A stretch of 64,000 bases of DNA from Alphaproteobacteria bacterium (GTDB lineage Bacteria > Pseudomonadota > Gammaproteobacteria > Burkholderiales > Burkholderiaceae_C): contig JASGCM010000004.1 of NCBI GenBank assembly GCA_030054175.1, forward strand, positions 102,053-166,052, given 5' to 3'. A program made the position numbers and the translations under genes. Below are positions 18,768 to 27,067 of this stretch, one piece after another (the stretch's first letter is position 1; each line of letters opens with the position of its first letter). The notes beneath the pieces were generated by a model. It did no database searches and was not told the DNA's origin. It worked only from the letters and a program-made list of their open reading frames with translations.

Positions 18768-19388
18768 TTACCCTGAAATACCATGTCCTTTGACCCTGAA
18801 GCATGTGGCGTACTTGGCAGGCAGAGCCAACAGGGTCAACACAGTTGCCACGATCAAGCCGCCCATGATGGCGATGGCCATGGGCCCCCAAAACACGCTG
18901 CGCGACAGTGGAATCATGGCCAAGACGGCCGCCGCCGCTGTGAGTACGATGGGGCGCAAACGACGGACAGCGGCCTCGATGATGGCTTCCCGGTCCGGTA
19001 CGCCCCTGGCTCGGTCTTGCTCGATTTGGTCGATCAAAATGACCGAGTTGCGCTGGATCATGCCCATGAGCGTGATGACCCCCAATAAAGGCACGAAGCC
19101 AAAGGGGCGATTCAGCAATAAAAGCGCTGCTGCGACCCCGGCGATACCCATGGGCCCGGTCAGGAAGACCAGGATGGCGCGGCTGAAGCTTTGCAGTTGC
19201 AACATCAACAGGGTAAAGATGAGGAACAGCATCAGGGGCACCCCACTCTCGACCGCGTTTTGCTGGTTCAACTGCGCGAGCACTTGATTCAGATCCAGCC
19301 CATATTGGGCCAATCGGGCTGGTGAGAGATCGATGTAGATTTTTTCCGGCTGGTCACCCTACAACTCGACCTTGGCGACATCGGGGAT
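18768..19388 (-). pseudogene. RND efflux pump inner-membrane subunit, C-terminal remnant
   Basis: Only the last fifth of an AcrB/MexB-type pump survives: a porter-domain piece (IPDVAKVEL), then membrane helices with VPLLGVITLMGMIQRNSVIL and RRLRPIVLTAAAAVLAMIPL. It is joined at about 19388 to the truncated membrane-fusion gene and carries an in-frame amber codon (TAG at 19359-19361) right after KVEL. A complete pump would be about 1030 residues. It cannot encode a working transporter, and the membrane part could be expressed only from an internal start. Confidence 0.85.
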
Positions 19389-19791
19389 CCCATTCGGCCT
19401 GACCGATGAAGCCTTGCTTCAGATGGGCTTCAAAGCGCTTGAGTTCAGCTGCGGCCAGATCGCGTTGCACCCTGGCACTGGCCAACTGGGCTTGGGCCGC
19501 TTGACTACTGAGGGCTGCGTCTTGCGGATCGAGTTGCGCCAGCAATTGGCCGGCTTTGAAGCGCTGACCCAACTCAATGTGTCGCTGGGTCAGCATGCCA
19601 CCGATGCGAAACGACAAGCGAGTCTCTTGGCGAGCCCGAACTTCGGCAGCCCACCCCACTTGGGCCTGATCTTCGGCCGAATTTAAGGTGAGCAGTTTCA
19701 CCGAACGCACAGGCTCGGGGGCAGGTGATTGCTGCGAGCAGCCCCAGAGCAAGGTCAACAGGGCTGCACATGTGGCAAGGGCGTATTTCAT
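19389..19791 (-). pseudogene. RND membrane-fusion lipoprotein, N-terminal remnant
   Basis: Starts as a normal periplasmic adaptor: signal and lipobox MKYALATCAALLTLLWGC, then a biotinyl-lipoyl-like half motif (RLSFRIGGMLTQRHIELGQR) and the start of the hairpin (AAQAQLASARVQRDLAAAEL). Homology stops after FIGQAEWD, where a deletion fuses it out of frame to the pump remnant. The adaptor would normally be about 370 residues. The palindromic operator just upstream is intact, and no TetR-type regulator gene is visible in the window. Confidence 0.85.
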
Positions 19792-19802
19792 AGCTTTGAC
19801 TA

Positions 19803-19824
19803 TTAATAACCAATTGGTCATTAA
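19803..19824. promoter_or_regulatory. Palindromic TetR-type operator before the dead efflux operon
   Basis: A 22-base inverted repeat with arms TTAATAACCAA and TTGGTCATTAA, one mismatch between arms, centred on CCAATTGG. It lies 12 bases upstream of the adaptor start and in the leader of the divergent squalene synthase-like gene. Position and shape fit a TetR-family operator of an efflux operon; the assignment is inferred from layout. Confidence 0.55.
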
Positions 19825-19876
19825 TTTAACACGATTTCAAACATGCATGACAATGTGGGGTTTCCAACGCCCCATC

Positions 19877-20995
19877 ATGGGTTCCCACTTGTCCCCCTCA
19901 GCACCGACCGACTTGAACCGCTTGCTGCCCCAGGTGGCGCGCTCGTTCGCCTTGAGTGTGCGGGTCTTGCCCGCCAATGTCCGCCCGGCAGTGGCCCTGG
20001 GCTATTTGCTGGCGCGCGCCAGTGACACCATTGCCGACTCATTGGAGGCAGACATCAATCCGACGGCGGGATGCGCCATCCGTCTGGCGGCATTGGATGA
20101 GTTGCAACAAGCGATGTTGAGCCCGGCAGGTTCGGTCACAGGGCTGCCTCCCAGGCTGAACGCCGTTCGGGCTTGCGTGCCCGGCGTCCCCAGTGACGCT
20201 GAACGTCGGCTTTTGAATGCACTGCCCCAATTGCTGGCGGCATGGCGTGGCCTGCCCCCTGTTGAACAGGCCTTGATCGGCGAGGTGTGCGCGACGATTT
20301 TTTCCGGTCAACGGCTGGATCTGGAACGCTTTAACGGTTCATGGGAGAAAGTGTGTGCCCTGAACAGTTCGCTGGAACTGGACGACTACACCTGGCGGGT
20401 GGCTGGCTGTGTCGGCCATTTTTGGACCCATATCTGCGAAGCCCATGTGCCGCAGTGGCGCAGCGCCGAGTTCTCGGCCATGCTGCAAGCAGGACGGCGC
20501 TATGGCATGGGATTGCAGGGGCTGAATCTGTTGCGCGACAGCGCGGCCGATTTGGCCCAAGGCCGCTGCTATTGGCCCGCACAGACCCTGGCCGAGGTGG
20601 GCCTGGACCCTGCCACCCTGGCACATGCAGTCCATCATGCGGATCTGGCTGTGTTGTCTCAGGCCCAGCCCCTGATGAACCGTTGGCAGGGGATCATCCG
20701 CCAAGACCTGAGCCTGGGCCTGGCCTACAGTTTGGCGGTGCGACCTTGGCGATTGCGTCTGGCCAGCGCCCTGCCCGCCCTGATCGGTCTGCGCACGCTG
20801 CAAGACCTGCAAGCTGCCGGGCCTATGGCTTTGGCGCGCCCGGTGAAGGTACCACGCACTTGGGTTCGGGGTCTGTTGCTGCGACTGGCCCTGGGAGGCT
20901 TGACACAAACAGGGTTGATTCAATTAGGGCGACAGTTGGGTGGCGTGGGGGCTTTTGAATTACCGCCTCAGGGTGATGGGACAATGGGGGCATGA
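19877..20995 (+). CDS. Squalene/phytoene synthase family, squalene synthase-like
   Basis: About 372 residues with trans-isoprenyl head-to-head synthase motifs: RSFALSVRVLP, the first acidic motif GYLLARASDTIADS, YTWRVAGCVGHFW, and GLQGLNLLRDSAADLAQGR for the second. Expected to condense two farnesyl diphosphates; overall it looks more like squalene synthase than HpnC. Start choice among 19847, 19853 and 19877 is uncertain; 19877 starts closest to the conserved core. It overlaps the next gene by four bases (ATGA), a tight pair likely feeding hopanoid or carotenoid synthesis. Confidence 0.8.
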   Translation: MGSHLSPSAPTDLNRLLPQVARSFALSVRVLPANVRPAVALGYLLARASDTIADSLEADINPTAGCAIRLAALDELQQAMLSPAGSVTGLPPRLNAVRACVPGVPSDAERRLLNALPQLLAAWRGLPPVEQALIGEVCATIFSGQRLDLERFNGSWEKVCALNSSLELDDYTWRVAGCVGHFWTHICEAHVPQWRSAEFSAMLQAGRRYGMGLQGLNLLRDSAADLAQGRCYWPAQTLAEVGLDPATLAHAVHHADLAVLSQAQPLMNRWQGIIRQDLSLGLAYSLAVRPWRLRLASALPALIGLRTLQDLQAAGPMALARPVKVPRTWVRGLLLRLALGGLTQTGLIQLGRQLGGVGAFELPPQGDGTMGA

Positions 20996-21831
20996 CCCCG
21001 CAAGAGTATGTTCAACAAAAAACCGCCGCCTCGGGCAGCAGTTTCTATTACGCTTTTTTGTTTTTACCGCCGCCACGACGCAAGGCCATCACGGCTTTCT
21101 ATGCTTTTTGCCGCGAAGTCGATGACATCGTGGACGAGGTCAACGAGCCCGATGTGGCGCAAGCCAAACTGGCCTGGTGGCGGCAGGAGGTGGCGCAAGC
21201 CTTCGCCGGTCAAGCCCAGCACCCGGTCATGCACGCCTTGATGCCCGGTGCACAGGCGTATGGCTTGCGGGCCGATCAACTGCTGGCGGTGATCGAGGGC
21301 TGTCAGATGGACTTGACGCAAACGCGCTATCTGGACCGCACTGGTCTGGAGCGCTATTGTCATTTGGTGGCTGGCGTGGTGGGGGAGGTTTCGGCACGGA
21401 TTTTTGGCCAGACCGATCCCGCCACCACGGCTTATGCGCACCGCTTGGGTCTGGCTTTTCAATGGACGAACATCCTGCGCGATGTGGGGGAGGATGCGCT
21501 GCGTGGCCGCATCTATTTGCCGATCGAGGATCTGCAACGACACGAGGTTCGAGCCCACGAGATTTTGAACCGGGTGGACTCAGAACGTTTTCAGCGCCTG
21601 ATGGCCGAGTTGTGCCACTACACCCAGAGCCTGTACGACGAGGCGTTGGCCTTGCTGCCGGCGGCAGATCGGCGTGCCCAAAAGCCCGGGCTGATGATGT
21701 GCAGCATCTACCGCACCCTGTTGGATGAACTAGAGCAAGGCGGTTTCCCTGTGTTGCGCGAAAGGGTGGCCCTGACCCCGTTGCGTAAATTTTGGCTGGC
21801 CTGGAAGATGCAGGCTCTGGGGCGTTTCTGA
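20992..21831 (+). CDS. hpnD: Presqualene diphosphate synthase (HpnD-like)
   Basis: 279 residues with both acidic motifs of the family: FYAFCREVDDIVDEV near residue 40 and TNILRDVGEDALRGRIYLP near residue 160. HpnD makes presqualene diphosphate from farnesyl diphosphate in the HpnCDE route to squalene and hopanoids; hydroxysqualene and phytoene synthases look similar, so the exact product is inferred. It starts within the stop of the upstream synthase. No hpnE or squalene-hopene cyclase is in the window. Confidence 0.82.
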   Translation: MTPQEYVQQKTAASGSSFYYAFLFLPPPRRKAITAFYAFCREVDDIVDEVNEPDVAQAKLAWWRQEVAQAFAGQAQHPVMHALMPGAQAYGLRADQLLAVIEGCQMDLTQTRYLDRTGLERYCHLVAGVVGEVSARIFGQTDPATTAYAHRLGLAFQWTNILRDVGEDALRGRIYLPIEDLQRHEVRAHEILNRVDSERFQRLMAELCHYTQSLYDEALALLPAADRRAQKPGLMMCSIYRTLLDELEQGGFPVLRERVALTPLRKFWLAWKMQALGRF

Positions 21832-21846
21832 GCGTCGGGTAGGTGT

Positions 21847-22560
21847 TCAAGTCGAAGCGCTGGCGGCCTCGAACCAGGTTTTCAATGCCATCAAATCTGA
21901 CACGCTGGGTGGCGGATCGCCATCCAACTCCCAGGCCTTGCCCTCGCGGTTGAGCCAAATGCAGGGCAGGCCCGCATTGCGTGCGCCCCAGGCATCCAAA
22001 TGGGCGTCGTCGCCAATGTGCAGCACCTGATGGGCTTGCAGACCGGCCAAGCGAGCGGCGTGGTGGTAGATGTCAGGTTGTGGTTTGGCATGACCCAGGA
22101 TGGGGGCGTTCACCGCGTGCGCAAAAAACCGCCCCAATCCGACCCGTTGCACGTTGGCAGTTCCGTTGGTCACTGCCAACAGGGGGTAGCGCGCATGCAG
22201 AAACTCGAGCAGGGGCAAGGCGTCAGGATACAGCTCGACCCGTTGACGTTCGGCATGAAAGACCTCGAAAGCAGGACCGGCCAGTTGCTCGGGTTCACCC
22301 GCTTGTAACAGCAGGCGGCGGATGGCCTCGGTGCGCAAAGCAGCCAAATCATGACGCCGATGCACAGGCCAATCGGCCTGAACTTGTGAACGGATCTGGC
22401 GCAAGACCTCGGGGCTGGCCCCCAATCGAGCGGCTGCGGGGGCATGGTCTCGCAGCCAAGCTAGCAATTGTTGCTCGGCGCGCTCGATGATGGGCCAAAC
22501 CGGCCACAAGGTATCGTCCAAGTCCAGGGATATTGCGCGAATGGGCGTTAAATCGATCAT
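21847..22560 (-). CDS. HAD superfamily hydrolase
   Basis: 237 residues with the HAD motifs: nucleophile ISLDLDDTLWPVWP near residue 10, motif II LLAVTNGTANVQ, motif III lysine in GHAKPQPDIYHHAA, and motif IV VLHIGDDAHLDAWGARNAG. A cytoplasmic phosphatase of subfamily IA type; the substrate is unknown. It is divergent from hemH, 20 bases apart, so both promoters are compressed into or overlap the coding starts. Confidence 0.88.
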   Translation of the reverse strand: MIDLTPIRAISLDLDDTLWPVWPIIERAEQQLLAWLRDHAPAAARLGASPEVLRQIRSQVQADWPVHRRHDLAALRTEAIRRLLLQAGEPEQLAGPAFEVFHAERQRVELYPDALPLLEFLHARYPLLAVTNGTANVQRVGLGRFFAHAVNAPILGHAKPQPDIYHHAARLAGLQAHQVLHIGDDAHLDAWGARNAGLPCIWLNREGKAWELDGDPPPSVSDLMALKTWFEAASAST

Positions 22561-22580
22561 AGGTGGGCGAGAATAGCACC

Positions 22581-23678
22581 ATGCTCAAGCCACGTTTCGC
22601 CCCTGAACCGCCTTTTTCGCATGGACAAGCCCCGAAAACCGGGGTGTTGCTGTGCAATCTGGGCACGCCCGATGCGCCCACCGCTGCCGCTTTGCGTCCG
22701 TATCTGGCTGAGTTTCTGGGTGACCCCCGGGTGGTCGAAATTCCGCGCTTGCTGTGGTTGCTGATATTGCACGGCATCATTTTGCGGGTGCGCCCTGCCA
22801 AATCGGCCCACAAATACGCCAGCATCTGGACCCCCGAGGGCTCGCCCCTGAAGGTCCACACCGAACGACAGGCCGTTGGCCTGCAAAGCCGATTTGACCA
22901 AGCGGGTCAGTCGGTGCTGGTGCGCAGTGCCATGACCTATGGACAGCCGGCGATCGCTCGGGTGCTGGATGAAATGCGCCAACAAGGTGTGACCCGTGTG
23001 CTGGTGTTGCCCGCCTACCCGCAGTACTCGGGGACGACGACAGCGGCCGTTTTTGACCGCATTCACCAGTGGTCCATGCGCACCCGTTTGTTGCCCGAGT
23101 GGCGCTTTGTGAACCGCTATCACGATGACGCTGGCTACATGGGTGCCCTGGCCCAGTCGGTGCGCCGTCATTGGCAGCAAAACGGCCAAGCCGGGGTACT
23201 GGTGATGAGTTTTCATGGGGTGCCTGAACGCACCCTGATGCAGGGCGACCCCTACCATTGCGAGTGCCACAAAACAGCACGCCTGTTGGCCGAGGCTTTG
23301 GGGCTGAGTCGTGACCAATACCGGGTCACGTTTCAGTCGCGTTTTGGCAAGGCCAAATGGCTGGAGCCCTACACCGATCCCACCGTGCGCGAATTGGCTC
23401 GCAATGGCACTGAGCGCGTCGATGTGATTTGCCCTGGCTTCACCAGCGACTGCTTGGAGACACTGGAGGAAATCGCCATGGAGGTACGTACCGCCTTCAT
23501 CGAAGAAGGCGGGCGTGAGTTCCACTACATCCCTTGCCTGAACGACGATGCGACATGGCTGGATGCCTTGTATGGGGTGACCTTGAAGCACATGCAGGGT
23601 TGGCCGACCGCATCACCCACCAGCCAGGAGCTGGCCGCCTCGCGAGCGGCCGCTCTGGGTCTGGGCGCCAAGGATTAA
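22581..23678 (+). CDS. hemH: Ferrochelatase
   Basis: 365 residues. Inserts Fe2+ into protoporphyrin IX, the last step of heme synthesis. Conserved blocks: VLLCNLGTPDAPT, the catalytic-histidine segment VMSFHGVPERTL, YHCECHKTARLLAE, TFQSRFGKAKWLEPYTD and the glutamate-bearing FTSDCLETLEEI. ATG at 22581 (MLKPRF) is preferred over the GTG at 22563. Its stop overlaps the stop of the chimeric ORF on the other strand by four bases. Confidence 0.95.
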   Translation: MLKPRFAPEPPFSHGQAPKTGVLLCNLGTPDAPTAAALRPYLAEFLGDPRVVEIPRLLWLLILHGIILRVRPAKSAHKYASIWTPEGSPLKVHTERQAVGLQSRFDQAGQSVLVRSAMTYGQPAIARVLDEMRQQGVTRVLVLPAYPQYSGTTTAAVFDRIHQWSMRTRLLPEWRFVNRYHDDAGYMGALAQSVRRHWQQNGQAGVLVMSFHGVPERTLMQGDPYHCECHKTARLLAEALGLSRDQYRVTFQSRFGKAKWLEPYTDPTVRELARNGTERVDVICPGFTSDCLETLEEIAMEVRTAFIEEGGREFHYIPCLNDDATWLDALYGVTLKHMQGWPTASPTSQELAASRAAALGLGAKD

Positions 23679-25657
23679 AGTTCCCAGCGAGCCACCAAAG
23701 ACAGCGACTGGGTCTTGAGCCCAGCGCGTTGGCTGTTGTCCACACGCAGCAGCAATGAAGATGTATTGCTCATCACCATGGTGGCACCCACACCGACCGC
23801 CGAGAATCGCTTGGACGGATCCAGGGTCGGGGTCTGCACAGAAGTGCCCGAGGTGTCTCCGATGAAGGTCGTGCTCAGGCCCTGATTCAAGTTGCTGTTC
23901 TCACGACCACTGGCCAAGGTCACCTCTGGTTTGATCTGTACACCACCGGCGTAGGTGATCGTGGTGTATCGCAGACCCAAGGCGGTTTGCTTGCGATTCA
24001 GCGATTGCGAAACCACTTGCCAGCCGATGTCACCTGCACCAGATTCGGTGTAAGCGTTTTGCCTCAAGGTGGCCTGTTCGATCGAAACCAAGGGGGTCAG
24101 TGTGGTGACGGTGTCTTCCAACTGGAAGCGATAGCCGGCACTGAGGCGTCCCAAGAGTTGCCTGCCGTTGAATCCGGCGTTGGCGGTTCGCCCAACGATG
24201 GTCGAACGATCGCTGTCGAAATCTTGCCAGCCATGGGTCAGGCTGCCGTCCAGGAACGCTTCCTTGGTGAAGTTGTAGCCTGCGTAGGCAGACAGCAGGG
24301 TCGTCCCGATGGTGGCTTTGTCCCCGCTTCGGAAGTCACGTTGCTGAACGGTCGAGCCGTTGTAGCCCAGAGCCACGCCCACGATCGATTGAGCATCGGG
24401 ACGCATGTCGTAACCCACAGACAAACCAGAGGTGCGATTCGTGTAACCATCGTAATCGCCCTTGGCCGCTTGTGAACCCCGGGCGTAATCGCTCTTGATC
24501 CAGACCCCTTGGGCATCGGCTTGACCCTCTGAGCTATTACGCAGTTCTTGAACGCGATTGGCCACACTGGCGTTGCCCAAAGCAACTGCGCCAAATGCAC
24601 TCTGCGCCAGCGAGTTGTTGGCGATCGGGGCCAGGCGTTTAACCTGGGTGGCCAAATTGGCTTGGTTGTTGCCATAGCCCCATTGGTCGATGTCCAACTT
24701 GTTCAAGGCCGTCTGGACATCCGCGGTGTATCCGGTGCCCACAGTGGCCATAGCACCCAAGCGCAAAGCAGCATTGTTGGAGAAATGCCCCGTGGTATTG
24801 GACAAGGTGACGTAATCGCTGGCAGTACGGTTGACAGTCAGGATCAAGTCACCCACATTGCCAGGGTTGGTGGTGCCGCGCGACAAGGATGAACCCATCA
24901 CGTAACTGTTGTCCCGCAAAGTGTTGGCCAGACCCGTACCACCGCTGGCGTCCACCAGGGTGAAGCTTGCACCATCGCGCAGGCTGCCCAGGAAACTGGC
25001 ATTAACGATGGCGGTACTAGACATGTTGAATGTGCCACTGGCGTTTGTGCTGATTTTGCTCGACGCTGCGGCATTGGCTGTGCCACCGCCAGAGACCGCA
25101 CTCCAGGGCGACGTGCCCAGGGCAAAGTTCAGGGTCGCACCATTGGTTGCAAACACCCCGCTGCCAAAGGTAGTCTGGGCAGATTCGCGCTTTTGCAATT
25201 CGGCCGAGCTGATGACATCGGCCTGAATCATTTGTCTGGCCCGGTCCACGGCCCGCTCGGCCTGGGTCAAGTTCGAGTGAGCTCGCAGAAAAGACAACTG
25301 GGCGCTGGTCAACTCCGGGCTGGTCAGACGCGCCAGCACCTGGCCTGGCTTGACCATATCGCCCAGCTCGACGTTCACCGAGCTGATGCGTCCCACCACG
25401 CCGGATCCCACGCGACTGACGCGTTGCTCATTGGCTTCAATACGGCCCGGGTGACTTTGCACGTCGGCCACCGGTCGAAGTTGTACGGTATGCGTCGGGT
25501 AACTCGATTGCTGTTCGGCGCTGAGCTTGACCTTCATGGGGTCGGGTGGCGCGGCGGTGGTCGTGGCCTGGGGATTGGGGCCGCCGCTTTTGGGGCCACA
25601 GGCAGACAACACCACAGAGAAAGCCAAGGCGACAAAGGCAAGTCGGCAAGTGTTCAT
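23675..25657 (-). CDS. Chimeric ORF: RND membrane-fusion N-terminus joined to an autotransporter
   Basis: 660 residues read through without a stop. Residues 1 to about 160 are a metal-efflux (CzcB/CusB-like) adaptor: lipobox VVLSAC, then VGSGVVGRISSVNVELGDMV and SPELTSAQLSFLRAHSNL. At about base 25175 the sequence switches to Ser/Thr/Gly/Asn-rich passenger (GATLNFALGTSPWS) and a C-terminal autotransporter barrel (SGLSVGYDMRPDAQSIVGVA, ending LSLVARWEL). A deletion in frame must have joined two genes; the adaptor's lipoyl and C-terminal parts and the pump gene are gone. Whether it is made and exported is unknown. Confidence 0.8.
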   Translation of the reverse strand: MNTCRLAFVALAFSVVLSACGPKSGGPNPQATTTAAPPDPMKVKLSAEQQSSYPTHTVQLRPVADVQSHPGRIEANEQRVSRVGSGVVGRISSVNVELGDMVKPGQVLARLTSPELTSAQLSFLRAHSNLTQAERAVDRARQMIQADVISSAELQKRESAQTTFGSGVFATNGATLNFALGTSPWSAVSGGGTANAAASSKISTNASGTFNMSSTAIVNASFLGSLRDGASFTLVDASGGTGLANTLRDNSYVMGSSLSRGTTNPGNVGDLILTVNRTASDYVTLSNTTGHFSNNAALRLGAMATVGTGYTADVQTALNKLDIDQWGYGNNQANLATQVKRLAPIANNSLAQSAFGAVALGNASVANRVQELRNSSEGQADAQGVWIKSDYARGSQAAKGDYDGYTNRTSGLSVGYDMRPDAQSIVGVALGYNGSTVQQRDFRSGDKATIGTTLLSAYAGYNFTKEAFLDGSLTHGWQDFDSDRSTIVGRTANAGFNGRQLLGRLSAGYRFQLEDTVTTLTPLVSIEQATLRQNAYTESGAGDIGWQVVSQSLNRKQTALGLRYTTITYAGGVQIKPEVTLASGRENSNLNQGLSTTFIGDTSGTSVQTPTLDPSKRFSAVGVGATMVMSNTSSLLLRVDNSQRAGLKTQSLSLVARWEL

Positions 25658-25677
25658 GGTCATCAGGTCAGACGCAG

Positions 25678-26974
25678 TCACGGGTTGGAGGTGGTGGGTT
25701 CGGCACGTTGAGCGCTGAGGAATTCAAGCTCGATGCGGGCTTTTTGTAATTCGAAACGGGCTTGCAACAGATCAACGCGGACGGTTTGCAAAATTCGTTG
25801 AGCATCGAACACATCCAAAATGCCGCGCTCTCCAAATCGATAGGCCGCTTGAGCCACTTGCAAGGCAGTCTCGGCCACACGAACCGAACCAGAACTGAGA
25901 GAAGACACTTTGACACGGGCGATCTCCAGCGCTTTCCAAGACTGCAGCAACTGTTGCCGCAACTCGGCGCTGCGGCCATCCAACAGGGTCTGGGCACGCA
26001 TCACCTCAGCCTGGGCTTCAGCGGTGGGGCCCTGGCGTTGGTCAAGCAATGGAACGGCTACTTGAACGGCTGAAGCTGTCTTGTCTGATTTGTGGGTCTT
26101 GGGTCTGGCTGTAGCGAAATTCGGCACCTGGCCAACGTTGTGCCTTGGTCGAATCCAGTTGGTGGCGTGCGCGCTCGAGTTGAGCGCGTAAAGCGCCGAG
26201 TTCGGGGTTGCGCCTCTCTGCCATGTCCTGTAGTTCGACCAAAGCCGACATGTCGATCGACTGATCAAGCCCCCCCTGCAGACCTGTCAATCCCGGCAAT
26301 TGACCCGCCGCCAAGCGGTTGAAGCCCAACAGCACCTGCTGAGCTTGAACCTCGGCACTTTGGAAGCGTTGACGGGCGTTCGTCACTTCGGCCTCGGCCT
26401 TGATCAATTCGTAGCGGGCGGCCTCACCGCTGTCAACCTTGACGCGGACACGTTCACGCACCTGTTCAAGCAACTGCCAGTCTTCACGAAACAACAAAGC
26501 CGTGTCGCGACGCCAGAAATACTCATAGGCCAAGGCCTCGAACTCGGCGATCAAGTGCAGGCGCATCATCTGCACCTGGTGTTGCGTGAAAGTGCTCAGC
26601 GACTGAGCTGAGCGCAGGCGCGAGGACCGCAGTGCCGGATTTTCAAAGGGCTGAGTGAAGCTCAAAGCGCTGACGCCGCCCACCACCGCACCGGGCATGC
26701 GGGCATTTGAATTGCCCTGACTCACCTCAATTCAGGGGTTTGGCAAAGCCTGGGCCGTGATGATGCCGGCCAAGGCTTGGCGTTCGGCCTGCAAGGCGGC
26801 TTGATATGTAGGGTTGTGGTGGAGCACCGCCTGGGTAATGCTCGCCAGATCGGCCATGGGAGCCATGACGAAAGTTGGACTTTGGGCCTGGGCCGAAGCC
26901 AAACAAACCGACAGACCCAGCACCGACATCCATCGCAGTCGCACAAACACAACCCGAGAGCTCATGAATTTCAT
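25678..26974 (-). pseudogene. CzcC-like outer-membrane efflux factor, disrupted
   Basis: Outer-membrane TolC-like factor of a heavy-metal RND system. It starts MKFMSSRVVF with a signal peptide; helices follow (ITQAVLHHNPTYQAALQAER and later ILDVFDAQRILQTVRVDLLQ). An in-frame TGA interrupts it at the family's conserved NPxL position (ALPNP then stop then IEVSQG, near 26732), and a one-base shift near 26060 breaks DPQIRQDSFS from VQVAVPLLDQRQGP. Both lesions make it a pseudogene. It abuts the chimeric adaptor ORF, giving a dead czcCB pair without czcA. Confidence 0.85.
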
Positions 26975-27067
26975 GAGGGCATGGTAAGGACTATTTAAAA
27001 ACCGATTTTTTGTAAAGTTATTCCGTGACAAATTTGATATGAATCAATTTTTCACGGGCGGGAACTG

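Noticed and set aside
22557..23591. 344-codon minus-strand frame opposite hemH
   Set aside because: Ferrochelatase is certain on the other strand, and the frame shows only shadow composition.
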